Source of the DNA: SCRD01 sp046705285 | Lineage (GTDB): Bacteria > Acidobacteriota > Terriglobia > UBA7540 | Direction of reading: 5' to 3' | Assembly: GCA_046705285.1 (NCBI GenBank) | Contig: JBJKQK010000009.1 | Span: 7,466 to 71,465, forward strand | Length of the DNA: 64,000 nt | Part shown: positions 8,556-16,876 of the stretch, piece by piece | Layout of the letters: every line of letters starts with the position of its first letter | Numbering within the stretch: position 1 is the stretch's first letter | Program-made: the position numbers and the translations under genes | The notes under the pieces: generated by a model | What the model was told of the DNA's origin: nothing | The model's input: only the letters and a program-made list of their open reading frames with translations | Databases searched by the model: none

Positions 8556-8792
8556 CTATGGCAAGCCGGATTTTGACATGATTTCGATCTTCTCGTCCTG
8601 CTTCCGCACCCAGACCTCTTCTTCCACGTTGAGCAGTTCCTGAAGGACGTTTCCCCACGGAAAGGCCGCTGGATATTCCACCTCGATACAAACCCCGCCG
8701 TAGCACTGCCGCACACGCCCGGTGGCGCCAACCTTCATGGCGAGACTCGCCATCAGATCAGGAAAGGACGAAGGTAAGTTGTTTTTACTCAC
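8556..8792 (-). CDS. Small hypothetical protein translationally coupled to the transporter gene
   Basis: A 78-codon frame begins with GTG at 8792, overlapping the transporter stop as GTGA. It encodes an acidic small protein: MKVGATGRVRQ, CYGGVCIEVEY, then VLQELLNVEEEVWVRKQDEKIEI. The composition is protein-like and the overlap strongly suggests translational coupling. I do not recognise the family. The beta-rich centre (GRVRQCYGGVCIEVEY) resembles a small barrel or OB-like strand pair, but this is impression only. It ends 56 bases before the transposase relic. Confidence 0.6.
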   Translation of the reverse strand: MSKNNLPSSFPDLMASLAMKVGATGRVRQCYGGVCIEVEYPAAFPWGNVLQELLNVEEEVWVRKQDEKIEIMSKSGLP

Positions 8793-10177
8793 GGCCGTAC
8801 TCCCATCAAAGGCAATTGTATCCAGAGCAGCAAAGTAGCCAATCCCAGCGTGACCGCTCCTACCAGTAAACCCGGCTTCAGCCATGTCCAGAAGTCGATC
8901 AGGCCCAGGCGTCGCCGCTCCAGCACCCCCACGGCGATGATGTTGGCCGTGCTGCCAATCATGGTCACGTTGCCGAAGAAGGTTCCACCGAAGAGCAGGC
9001 CCCACCACAGCGGGAAGGCATGGATTCCCTGCGCCTGCAAGTCCTGCACCACGGGAATCAGCGTGGCAACGCCCAGAACATTGTCCATCAGCGCGCTCAT
9101 GATTCCACCTGACCACATCAGGACAACCAGCAGGGCGCCCTGGCTGTCGCCTGCCACCTGGACCAGAAGGTGGGCGATCTGTCCGGTTACGCCCACGTAC
9201 CTCAGCGCCCCCACTGAGGTAAATAGCGCCAGAAAGAAGCTCAGGGTCCACCAATCGACCCGACGCTCAACTATCTCGCGGGCGCGAGGGCGGTCGAGCA
9301 GCATCACCAGCCCCGCAAAGGCCAGCGCAGTTCCCAGCAGCAGGGTGTTTTTCTTGAGTCCGATTGCGGATTCAATCGGGCTGTGCAGGACCAGTCCCGC
9401 GATCAGCCCCAGAAAGATCAGCCATGACACCCAATGGCTGCCGGAGGGGCCTTCTTCCCCGGACTTTTCTTCCGCCCCGTTCCCCGCCTCGCGGAGCCGC
9501 GCCTGCAGTTCCCGGATGGGCTTCCGAAAGTACCAGAGGGACAGCAGGATGGTCGCAACCAGGCTGATCAATGCGATTGGAGACGCCCAGCGCAGGAAAT
9601 CGCTGAACGTCAACTCGCCCTGAAGCGCCACCATCACGCCCACGGGATTGCCAACCACCGTGGCGGCAGATCCGATATTGGTCGCGAAAACCAGCATGAT
9701 GAAAAACGGGGCAGGACTTACGCGCCGGTCAGCGAGGAAGTGGATGGTGATGGCGGTCATAAAAAGGATGGACGTCACCTCGTCCACCAGCGCCGCCGAC
9801 GCGGCTCCCAGCACCATGATCAGCAGGCAGAATTGCCAGGCGTTGGGTTGCAGGCGGTGGAAGATGTCCGCCAGAACGTGTTCAAAGAATCGCCGCTCTT
9901 CGAGAAAACCTACCACCACCATCATGGCCACCAGGAACATGACGATGTCGATCTGGGAAAATTCGATGAAGTGAGGAACGTCCAGAAGTCCGGTGGCTAG
10001 CAGAAGAGCCACCGCCACAAACGCAAAGGCCAGGCGGAATGACCAGAACAGCAGCGTGGCCAGAATCATCCCCGCAAAGATCGCCACGGCCAGAACCTGC
10101 CGCGGCGTAAACCCGCCCAACCAACTGAGAAGGGCGAACGCCGCCACCCCACCCAGAAAACCCAGGATTCGATTCAT
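8789..10177 (-). CDS. ArsB/NhaD-type (SLC13-related) membrane ion transporter
   Basis: The protein is 462 residues with about 11-12 hydrophobic segments and a charged cytoplasmic loop near residues 225-245. Two halves repeat the ion-transporter fold: VDEVTSILFMTAI followed by NIGSAATVVGNPVGVM in the first, and MDNVLGVATLIPV followed by TMIGSTANIIAVG in the second. The SxATxxGNP/GSTANIIA hairpins are hallmarks of the ArsB/NhaD/citrate transporter superfamily. Substrate (Na+/H+, arsenite, dicarboxylate) cannot be set from this. The start at 10177 has AGGGAG six bases upstream. It forms a two-gene unit with the coupled small gene downstream. Confidence 0.88.
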   Translation of the reverse strand: MNRILGFLGGVAAFALLSWLGGFTPRQVLAVAIFAGMILATLLFWSFRLAFAFVAVALLLATGLLDVPHFIEFSQIDIVMFLVAMMVVVGFLEERRFFEHVLADIFHRLQPNAWQFCLLIMVLGAASAALVDEVTSILFMTAITIHFLADRRVSPAPFFIMLVFATNIGSAATVVGNPVGVMVALQGELTFSDFLRWASPIALISLVATILLSLWYFRKPIRELQARLREAGNGAEEKSGEEGPSGSHWVSWLIFLGLIAGLVLHSPIESAIGLKKNTLLLGTALAFAGLVMLLDRPRAREIVERRVDWWTLSFFLALFTSVGALRYVGVTGQIAHLLVQVAGDSQGALLVVLMWSGGIMSALMDNVLGVATLIPVVQDLQAQGIHAFPLWWGLLFGGTFFGNVTMIGSTANIIAVGVLERRRLGLIDFWTWLKPGLLVGAVTLGLATLLLWIQLPLMGVRP

Positions 10178-10560
10178 AGCCCGCTCCCTGTTTGCTCACG
10201 GGAGACCGCCGCCGTTTTTCCTCGACTCGAGCTGAAAGCGGCCAGCCTCCCTCATCGAATTTGTGGCCGTGGACATTCCGTATGATTCATTCCGCCCATC
10301 CCCGGCATGCGGACACCTGCAGGACCTCTTCAGTCCCGCACAGATATGAATTGTGAGAACGCCTTGCGTTAATTCTGCTGCTGTGACTACCCGCCCTTCG
10401 TAGACCACGCTGCCGGGGTCCACCTAGCGGGCTATAATCCTACGAATACACCCAACGCAGGGCAGGGTCAAGCCCAGGACTGACAGCAATTGATGCCGGA
10501 TGCCCCCCAGATTCACCCAGCTATTTTGTGGGAACTGAGCGACAATGGGAGGCACGACCG
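10178..10560. other. Divergent intergenic region between transporter and TonB receptor genes
   Basis: This 383-base stretch has no gene that I can support. A TATAAT hexamer on the plus strand (10433-10438), about 125 bases before the receptor start, is a candidate -10 element, but I see no convincing -35 in register. A weak 75-codon minus-strand frame (10196-10423) was considered and rejected. Confidence 0.35.
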
Positions 10561-13191
10561 ATGCATGCAGCCCTCTTCCAGAACGGGATCGAGCGCGAAG
10601 TGTGGCCGATGTCCTCCACTGTCTTGATGCTAGTATTCGGGCTGCTCTTCATGATCGCCATGCCAGGCGTTTCCGCTGTCGGCGCGCCGTCATGCCCCTT
10701 ATTGCCTCAAAAGCAGACGAATCTGCATGCTCATCCCTCGGGCACAAATTCAGCACCTCAGGTACAGTATTCTTCCACTGATGGCCAGAAGGGCCCGGGC
10801 TCCAACGAGGTGCAGTCTGCCTCCCTGCTGACTATCGTGAATGACGAGAACGGACTGGCTGTTCCGTTCGCCCACATTACGCTGGCGAGGCCCGGCACAC
10901 AATTTCTTGTACATGGAGAAACGAACTACGCCGGGAGGTACGTTTTCAGGGACCTTTACCCCGGAACATATGAGCTGCAAGTCGAGAAGGAAGGTTTTTA
11001 TGCCGTTCGTTTCTCTGGTATTGAGGTGAGGGGTTCGCGGAGCACCGAAGTTACCCTGAATCGGGTACGGGAGATTCACCAGCATGTGAATGTCGTGGCA
11101 TCACCCGCCGCCATCAATCCGGCAAGGACGGCGTCGACACACAGGCTGAACAACACAGAAATTATGAATCTGCCCTTCACCGTCCCCCGTGACATTCGCT
11201 ACGCATTGCCTCTGATCCCCGGCGTTCTGCAGGATGCTACCGGGCAGGTCCATGTGAACGGTGCTCCGACAAGGGACATCCTGGATGAGTTGGACGGATT
11301 CAACATCACCGATCCAGCCAGCGGTTACTTTGACGCCCGTGTGCCCGTTGATGCTCTCCGTTCCGTAACCGTCTATGGCAGCCGCTACCCGGCGCAGTTC
11401 GGGAAGGCTTCCGGAGGGGTCATTGACCTGGAATCCGGAATGGGAGACGATCAATATCGCTTTTCCGGGACGGATTTCCTTCCCTCGATAACAACCCGCA
11501 AGGGATTTCAAATTAGCGGCTGGACTCCACACGGAAGCGTTTCCGGTCCTATCAAGAAGGGGAAAGCCTGGTTCCTTTTGGCCCCACAAGCTGACTATGA
11601 CCTGCAATTGATCAATGAGCTTCCTCCAGGGGCCGACAGGAGTTCCCGCTGGAGATGGGGAGATTTAGCGAAAGCCCAGGTCAACCTGACGCCCTCAAAC
11701 ATTCTCACAACCGATATCCTGGCCAACGGCTTTCACGCCAGTCATGCCGGCCTTTCAAGGTTCAATCCCGTCGAGTCTACCACGACCCTCAATGAATCCA
11801 TTTACCACATCTCAACCATCGATCGGACGATGCTGTCCAACGGCCTTCTGGCGGAGTTTGGGATTGGCTTCAGCCGTTTTCGTACGGCGGAACTGCCACT
11901 CGGGAACGCGACTTACGTGGAGACTCCCGAAGGCACGACCGGGAATTATTTCCAGCGCGCCGAGGGTCGGTCGCAACGCCTGCAGGTTATCGGCAATATG
12001 ATCGCCCCGACTTTCCAAAAATGGGGCACGCATGAACTGAAAGGTGGAATTGACCTCGACCATATCGTGGACGTTCAATCCTTCAATCGCCACGAGATTT
12101 CCATCCTCCGCCAGGATGGAACTCTTTCACGCACCGTGACTTTCCCGGGCAGCCCGTCGTATGTGCAGACGAATTTTGAAACAGGCATCTATGCAGAGGA
12201 CCATTGGTCCGTTTCAGATCACCTGGTTCTCGATCCCGGGATCAGGCTGGATTGGGACCGGATTGTTGGCGGTGCTCGCGTTTCGCCACGCTTCGCCGCC
12301 AGTTTTGTCCCGACGGCGGAAGACAACACCAAATTCGTAGGTGGTGTGGGCATAGACTACGACGAGTCCAACCTCGACCTGTTCACGCAGCCGCGGTCGG
12401 GAACACGCATCGATTCTTTCTACGATCCAGCAGGCACGTCCCTGATTCGGCCGCCCGTTCAGAGCGTTTTCCTGATTGGCCCGCACGGTCTGAAAAAGCC
12501 CTGGTTCCTGAACTGGAGTGCAGGCGTTGAACGCAAGTTGCCGACTTCCATTTTCCTGCGCCTGGAATATCTCCAGAAGCGCGGATACGACGGCTGGACT
12601 TATGTGAATCCCTGTGTGGGGCCGAGTGCCTGCTTTGCCGGACAGGTTACAATGGAGAGCACGCGCCGTGACCGCTACAACGCCCTGATGGTCTCAGTTC
12701 AGCGGCGGTTCAAGAACGGGCATGTTTTCTATGTTTCCTATACCCGCTCCTCGGCCCGCTCCAATGACGTTCTGGATTTCACTGTGAACAATCCATATTT
12801 CAGCCAGCAATCAGGCGGTCCGCTTCCCTGGGACACTCCCAACCGGGTCGTTTCCTGGGGAGTCCTGCCGTTGGTCCGGCAATTTGATCTCGCTTATACG
12901 CTTGATTGGCACAACGGCTTTCCATTCAGTGTCTTCAATGAAAACCAGGAAATCGTCGGTCCGGCTGACCGGCTGCGTTTTCCGGCGTATTTCTCTCTCA
13001 ATATGGCTCTGGAAAGGAGGATCACATTGTTCGGATTTCGCTGGCAGCTTCGCGCCGGGTTCGATGACATCACGGACCGACACAATCCGGCTGCCGTCGA
13101 CAACAACATCGATTCACCCACTTTCCTGACATATAGCAGCAGCAGCGGGCGTGCTCTGACTGGCCAGGTGCGGCTGTTGGGAAGAAAATAG
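10561..13191 (+). CDS. TonB-dependent receptor with N-terminal carboxypeptidase-regulatory domain (Oar-like)
   Basis: This is an outer-membrane protein of about 876 residues. A signal peptide with a long N-region ends near MPGVSAVGA. It is followed by a CarboxypepD_reg-like beta sandwich (about residues 95-180: GETNYAGRYVFRDLYPGTYELQVEKEGFY), a plug-like region (INPARTAS to YPAQFGKASGGVIDLESG, about 195-300) and a long beta-barrel with alternating aromatic strands to the C-terminus. Such receptors are amplified in Acidobacteriota and are thought to take up glycans or peptides with TonB/ExbBD. The start at 10561 is chosen because GGGAGG lies eight bases upstream; a GTG/ATG 11 codons earlier lacks this. 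The final residue is Lys rather than the usual aromatic. Ligand is unknown. Confidence 0.85.
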   Translation: MHAALFQNGIEREVWPMSSTVLMLVFGLLFMIAMPGVSAVGAPSCPLLPQKQTNLHAHPSGTNSAPQVQYSSTDGQKGPGSNEVQSASLLTIVNDENGLAVPFAHITLARPGTQFLVHGETNYAGRYVFRDLYPGTYELQVEKEGFYAVRFSGIEVRGSRSTEVTLNRVREIHQHVNVVASPAAINPARTASTHRLNNTEIMNLPFTVPRDIRYALPLIPGVLQDATGQVHVNGAPTRDILDELDGFNITDPASGYFDARVPVDALRSVTVYGSRYPAQFGKASGGVIDLESGMGDDQYRFSGTDFLPSITTRKGFQISGWTPHGSVSGPIKKGKAWFLLAPQADYDLQLINELPPGADRSSRWRWGDLAKAQVNLTPSNILTTDILANGFHASHAGLSRFNPVESTTTLNESIYHISTIDRTMLSNGLLAEFGIGFSRFRTAELPLGNATYVETPEGTTGNYFQRAEGRSQRLQVIGNMIAPTFQKWGTHELKGGIDLDHIVDVQSFNRHEISILRQDGTLSRTVTFPGSPSYVQTNFETGIYAEDHWSVSDHLVLDPGIRLDWDRIVGGARVSPRFAASFVPTAEDNTKFVGGVGIDYDESNLDLFTQPRSGTRIDSFYDPAGTSLIRPPVQSVFLIGPHGLKKPWFLNWSAGVERKLPTSIFLRLEYLQKRGYDGWTYVNPCVGPSACFAGQVTMESTRRDRYNALMVSVQRRFKNGHVFYVSYTRSSARSNDVLDFTVNNPYFSQQSGGPLPWDTPNRVVSWGVLPLVRQFDLAYTLDWHNGFPFSVFNENQEIVGPADRLRFPAYFSLNMALERRITLFGFRWQLRAGFDDITDRHNPAAVDNNIDSPTFLTYSSSSGRALTGQVRLLGRK

Positions 13192-13304
13192 ACCTCTTCG
13201 CGGGGTGTGTGGCGGAAACCCGCAATCAATCCCGCCAGGTTTCATCCAGTTCCTGCAAGGCTTGACGGCAATCTGCTAAAGCGTGATGATGTCTGGCTCG
13301 ACCC

Positions 13305-14255
13305 ATGGAATATCTGCTTGGAATCGACGGAGGCGGTACTCGCACGACGGTATGGCTTGCCGATGACCGGATGTCTATCCTCTCGCGAGTTCAGGCGGGA
13401 CCTTCCAATCCAGTCAAGCTGGGAATACCTGCCGCCCAGCGAGAACTCGCAAAGGCCTGCCACCGCGCTTTCCGGGAAGCACACGCCCAGCCTCGAAAGC
13501 TTCAGGCAGTTTGCGCGGGTCTTGCCGGGGGCGGCGGCGACTTGATTCAACGGCGCATGCTTGCCTGGCTGCGCAAGGAATTCCCCGCGCGAGCGCACAT
13601 GGTAACAACCGATGCCGCCATCACGCTAGCCGCGGCGCTGGGGGAAAGAGATGGCGCCATTGTCATTGCCGGGACAGGATCCATTGCATACGGCCGCGAC
13701 GAGCACGGGCGCACCTTTCAGGTGGGGGGATGGGGCAGTCTTTTTGACGACGCAGGCTCGGGCTACGACATTGGGCGCAGGGCGATTGCCGCAGCGCTCC
13801 AAGCCCACGACGGCCGAGGTTGCGCGACCAGCCTGGCAGAGTCTATCTGTCGCGAGCTTCGTCTCCGCAAGATCACCGACGTTGTAGCGAAATCCCTTAC
13901 CGCACAGGAAATCTCAGCCCTCTTTCCATTGGTTCAACGAGAGGCGCGCGCTGGAGATAATGTTGCCCGGAGTCTCTGCCTGGAGGCCTCCGCGGATCTT
14001 GCGGAACTCGCGCTAACAATGATCCGGCATCTGGGCCGACAGCAGCAGCGCGTGCGGGTCGTCTGCTCAGGGGGCCTGTTTCAATCAAGCAGCATGATTC
14101 GCCGCGCTTTTGCTCGAAAAGTACACGAGAGTGCGGCGCTTGCCCAAATTTCCCTCCTTCGGCAGGAGCCTGTCCAGGGCGCCCTTCTGCTTGCCCGGCA
14201 GATAGCTCGGCCGCGAACCAGCCGACGGCGCAGAGCGTCGCAAGAATCGAGCTAG
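13305..14255 (+). CDS. BadF/BadG-type ATPase, probable N-acetylglucosamine-like sugar kinase
   Basis: The protein is 316 residues of the actin/hexokinase fold. The phosphate-1 loop LGIDGGGTRTTVWL is at residues 5-18, the GLAGGGGD segment near 70, the TDAAITLAAA phosphate/connect region near 100, and the adenosine-side VIAGTGSIAYGRD and GGWGSLFDDAGSGYDIGRRA near 120-160. This pattern matches eukaryotic-type GlcNAc kinase relatives in the BadF/BcrA family more than benzoyl-CoA reductase activators, because no iron-sulfur cysteines are present. It would phosphorylate an amino sugar from cell-wall or chitin breakdown. The basic C-terminal tail (RPRTSRRRRASQ) is unusual. There is no clear Shine-Dalgarno before the ATG. 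The stop is the first base of a leader segment ahead of the hydrogenase operon. Confidence 0.8.
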   Translation: MEYLLGIDGGGTRTTVWLADDRMSILSRVQAGPSNPVKLGIPAAQRELAKACHRAFREAHAQPRKLQAVCAGLAGGGGDLIQRRMLAWLRKEFPARAHMVTTDAAITLAAALGERDGAIVIAGTGSIAYGRDEHGRTFQVGGWGSLFDDAGSGYDIGRRAIAAALQAHDGRGCATSLAESICRELRLRKITDVVAKSLTAQEISALFPLVQREARAGDNVARSLCLEASADLAELALTMIRHLGRQQQRVRVVCSGGLFQSSSMIRRAFARKVHESAALAQISLLRQEPVQGALLLARQIARPRTSRRRRASQESS

Positions 14256-14381
14256 CCTACCGCCTTGGCGCCAGATTGCCTATCGACTCAGCATAGCTCC
14301 AGGCCATGAGGCAGACATGCCAGTGATGAGCATCGCTGCAGGCGGTGGGCCGATAGGCGAATCTGACGTTTTGGAGTAACA
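14255..14381 (+). promoter_or_regulatory. Leader of the hydrogenase operon with complementary segments
   Basis: Two separate complementary pairs are visible: GCCTACCGCC (14255-14264) with GGCGGTGGGC (14341-14350), and AGATTGCCTATCG (14273-14285) with CGATAGGCGAATCT (14351-14364). A further hairpin (CAGTGAT/ATCGCTG, about 14320-14337) lies between. The second pair ends nine bases before GGAG (14373-14376), the likely ribosome-binding site of hydB. The two pairs cross, so they would be alternatives rather than co-existing helices. No good promoter hexamers were found. Confidence 0.35.
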
Positions 14382-15581
14382 TTGAGTCTAGGACGGTTCC
14401 CAGAGGTGGACACCTTGACCAGCCAGCTCCGCCAGCAGGAGTACATCCTCGAACGTAAGGATCTGCAAAAGTTATTTGATGTCCTAAGCACAAGTGGCTA
14501 CCAAATCATCGGCCCGACAATCCGGGATGGCGCCATTGTTTTTGATGAGGTCGGCTCGGTCGATGACTTGCCCGCCGGCTGGACCGACATACAGGAGCGG
14601 GGCATTTACCGGCTGGCGAAGCGCGATGATCAGGCGCTTTTCGGCTATAACGTAGGACCCCATTCCTGGAAGAAATTCCTCTTTCCGCCTCGAACGCGCT
14701 TGTGGCAAGCCCGTCGCGAGGGGGAGACTGTTGCTGTCAACAACGAGGCTCCGGAACCAGCCAAAATGGCTTTTATCGGGGTCCGGTCCTGTGACCTGCA
14801 CGCCATCGCCGTTCAGGACCGCGTTTTTATTCAGCCCGACCTCATCAACATTTCGTACCAGGCGCGCCGCAAGGGGTCGTTTATCGTCGCGGTCAACTGC
14901 GGACAGGCTGGAGGAACCTGCTTCTGCGTGTCCATGAACACAGGCCCGAAAGCTACGGCGGGTTTCGATTTGGCTTTAACGGAAATTCTGGAAGGCGAGC
15001 GGCACTATTTTGTATTGGAGTCCGGATCCGAGGCCGGCCAGGTGGTCCTCGATCAGATTCCTCACTCCGCGGCCGGCTCAGCCGAACAGGCAGCCGCCGA
15101 GAAAACTGTGAACACAGCAGCCAGCCTGATGGGCCGGCAAATGGACACCGTTGGAATCAAGGATTTGCTGTATCGCAATTACAGGAGCCCGCGCTGGGAT
15201 AACGTAGCGTCACGCTGTCTGACCTGCGCCAACTGCACCATGGTTTGCCCCACCTGTTTCTGCTCCACCGTCGAAGACGTTACGGACTTGAAAGGCGATC
15301 ACGCTGAGCGATGGCAACGGTGGGACTCCTGCTTCACAATGGATTTCTCGTACATCCACGGCGGCAGCGTCCGCGCCAGCACAAGAGCCCGCTATCGCCA
15401 GTGGATGACCCACAAACTGGCAACCTGGATTGATCAGTTCGGCACTTCAGGTTGTGTGGGTTGCGGTCGCTGCATCACCTGGTGCCCAGCAGCCATTGAC
15501 ATTACTGAAGAAGTCCGCGCCATACGGGAATCAGAAGATCATCCAACAGAATCAAGCGAGGGTTATCATGGAGACACTTAA
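14382..15581 (+). CDS. hydB: [NiFe] hydrogenase iron-sulfur (beta) subunit, group 3b/sulfhydrogenase type
   Basis: The protein is 399 residues, homologous to the beta subunit of soluble NAD(P)-linked hydrogenases (HydB/HyhB). It passes electrons between the hydrogenase dimer and the flavin subunit. The first 250 residues are the family-specific domain with GVRSCDLHAIAVQD and NCGQAGGTCFC cysteines. The C-terminal part has two ferredoxin-like cluster motifs: CLTCANCTMVCPTCFC near residue 280 and CVGCGRCITWCP near 360. The start is a TTG at 14382 preceded by GGAG at five bases; the first in-frame ATG is far downstream, so a rare start codon is likely. It is the first gene of an operon that continues with a 14-base overlap into the next gene. 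Confidence 0.9.
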   Translation: MSLGRFPEVDTLTSQLRQQEYILERKDLQKLFDVLSTSGYQIIGPTIRDGAIVFDEVGSVDDLPAGWTDIQERGIYRLAKRDDQALFGYNVGPHSWKKFLFPPRTRLWQARREGETVAVNNEAPEPAKMAFIGVRSCDLHAIAVQDRVFIQPDLINISYQARRKGSFIVAVNCGQAGGTCFCVSMNTGPKATAGFDLALTEILEGERHYFVLESGSEAGQVVLDQIPHSAAGSAEQAAAEKTVNTAASLMGRQMDTVGIKDLLYRNYRSPRWDNVASRCLTCANCTMVCPTCFCSTVEDVTDLKGDHAERWQRWDSCFTMDFSYIHGGSVRASTRARYRQWMTHKLATWIDQFGTSGCVGCGRCITWCPAAIDITEEVRAIRESEDHPTESSEGYHGDT

Positions 15582-16029
15582 AACCATTCTGGCCGAGCAC
15601 CCTTTTTTCCGGGACCTCGAGGAGCATCATCTGGACTTGATTGTCGGCTGCGCCTCGAACGTGCGTTTTAACGCCGGTGATTTCATCTTCCGTCAAGGCG
15701 AACAGGCAAACCATTTCTATCTGATCCGCCACGGAATGGTGTCGCTTGAAATGTTTGTGGCCGGACGCGGCCCAGTCAAAGTTCAGACGCTGGGCGAGGG
15801 CGAAGTTCTTGGCTGGTCGTGGCTGGTCCCTCCCTATCTCTGGATGTTTGACGCAAGCGCTATGGAAGTGACCCGTACAATTGCGCTCGATGGGAAATGC
15901 CTTCGAACCAAGTGCGAGCAGGATCACGACCTGGGTTACCAGCTCTTGAAACGCTTTGTAACCATCATGCAGGAAAGACTGGACGCAGCAAGGCTGCAAC
16001 TGTTAAACATCTATGAAGTCCATGCCTGA
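15568..16029 (+). CDS. Cyclic-nucleotide-binding-fold protein of the hydrogenase operon (no DNA-binding domain)
   Basis: The protein is 153 residues starting METLKTILAEHPFF at 15568, with GAGGG seven bases upstream; longer in-frame extensions are read inside hydB. The fold is a single cNMP-binding beta-roll (RFNAGDFIFRQGEQANHFYLIRHG near 30-55) and a C-terminal helix, without the Crp/Fnr helix-turn-helix. The phosphate-binding cassette is altered: the region that normally reads GELALL..RTA is LGWSWLVPPYLWMFDASA, lacking the phosphate-contacting Arg. The same variant is common beside group 3b hydrogenases. It may be a structural or sensory accessory of the enzyme rather than a transcription factor. 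It overlaps hydB by 14 bases and the next gene by 17. Confidence 0.85.
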   Translation: METLKTILAEHPFFRDLEEHHLDLIVGCASNVRFNAGDFIFRQGEQANHFYLIRHGMVSLEMFVAGRGPVKVQTLGEGEVLGWSWLVPPYLWMFDASAMEVTRTIALDGKCLRTKCEQDHDLGYQLLKRFVTIMQERLDAARLQLLNIYEVHA

Positions 16030-16876
16030 AGAAAAAGTAACGGTTGCAAGTCCGGATTCGATGACGCCGGACTTCTATCGCGTCCTCACGACGCGGCAAG
16101 AGACACACGACACGTTCACGATTGAAGTGTCGCCTGCAAATGGCAATCGTCTGTCTCCCTTCGCACCCGGGCAGTTCAATATGCTCTATGTTTTCGGCAA
16201 AGGCGAGGTCCCGATCTCGGTCAGCGGAGACCCTGCGCATCCGCAAAGCCTGATCCATACCGTTCGGGAGGTTGGCGTGGTCACCGGGGCTATGCGTGGC
16301 TTGAAGCGGGGCGGCCTCCTGGGAGTTCGTGGCCCGTTTGGGAGTTCATGGCCGGTGGAAGAAGCTGCCGGGAAGGACGTCGTAATCGTGGCGGGCGGTA
16401 TCGGCCTTGCGCCGCTCAGACCTGCCATCTACTCGATTCTCGCCCATCGCGAGAAATACGGGCGGGTTGTTCTGCTGTATGGGACCCGCACGCCGGATGA
16501 CATTCTCTTTCGAAAAGAGCTGGAGCGCTGGCGGGCCCGTCTGGACCTCAGCGTCCACGTGACGGTGGACCGAGCACTGGCTGAGTGGCGAGGTTCGGTC
16601 GGCGTCGTGACCACCATCATTCCCCGCGCCCATTTCGATCCGCAAAATACCCTGGTGATGGTCTGCGGCCCTGAAGCCATGATGCGGTTCACCATCCTGG
16701 AACTTCTGAGACGCGGCGTCAGCGTCGAACAGATCTATATTTCAACCGAGCGCAATATGAAGTGCGCCATCGGCCTCTGCGGCCATTGCCAGCTTGGCCC
16801 CACGTTTGTTTGTAAGGATGGGCCGATCTTCCGCTACGACAAAATTCAACCATTCTTTGAAATTCGGGAGATTTAA
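16013..16876 (+). CDS. hydG: Hydrogenase FAD/NAD(P)-binding (gamma) subunit
   Basis: The protein is 287 residues of the ferredoxin reductase-like family, the diaphorase part that exchanges electrons with NAD(P)H. The FAD domain is residues about 20-115 (GQFNMLYVFGKGEVPISVSG). The nucleotide-binding part begins with VVIVAGGIGLAPLRPAIY near 123. The C-terminus carries the [2Fe-2S] ligand set KCAIGLCGHCQLGPTFVC seen in DHODH electron-transfer subunits and HydG. Two start codons (16013, 16022) are possible; both overlap the previous gene. The stop overlaps the next ATG as TAATG, indicating coupled translation with the small subunit. Confidence 0.92.
   Translation: MKSMPEEKVTVASPDSMTPDFYRVLTTRQETHDTFTIEVSPANGNRLSPFAPGQFNMLYVFGKGEVPISVSGDPAHPQSLIHTVREVGVVTGAMRGLKRGGLLGVRGPFGSSWPVEEAAGKDVVIVAGGIGLAPLRPAIYSILAHREKYGRVVLLYGTRTPDDILFRKELERWRARLDLSVHVTVDRALAEWRGSVGVVTTIIPRAHFDPQNTLVMVCGPEAMMRFTILELLRRGVSVEQIYISTERNMKCAIGLCGHCQLGPTFVCKDGPIFRYDKIQPFFEIREI

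Noticed and set aside
10196..10423. 75-codon minus-strand ORF in the transporter/receptor gap
   Set aside because: No ribosome site, biased composition and no recognisable domain.
14255..14364. True pseudoknot in the hydrogenase leader
   Set aside because: The two crossing helices would leave zero bases for one connecting loop, so a classical pseudoknot is sterically unlikely; alternative helices are more plausible.
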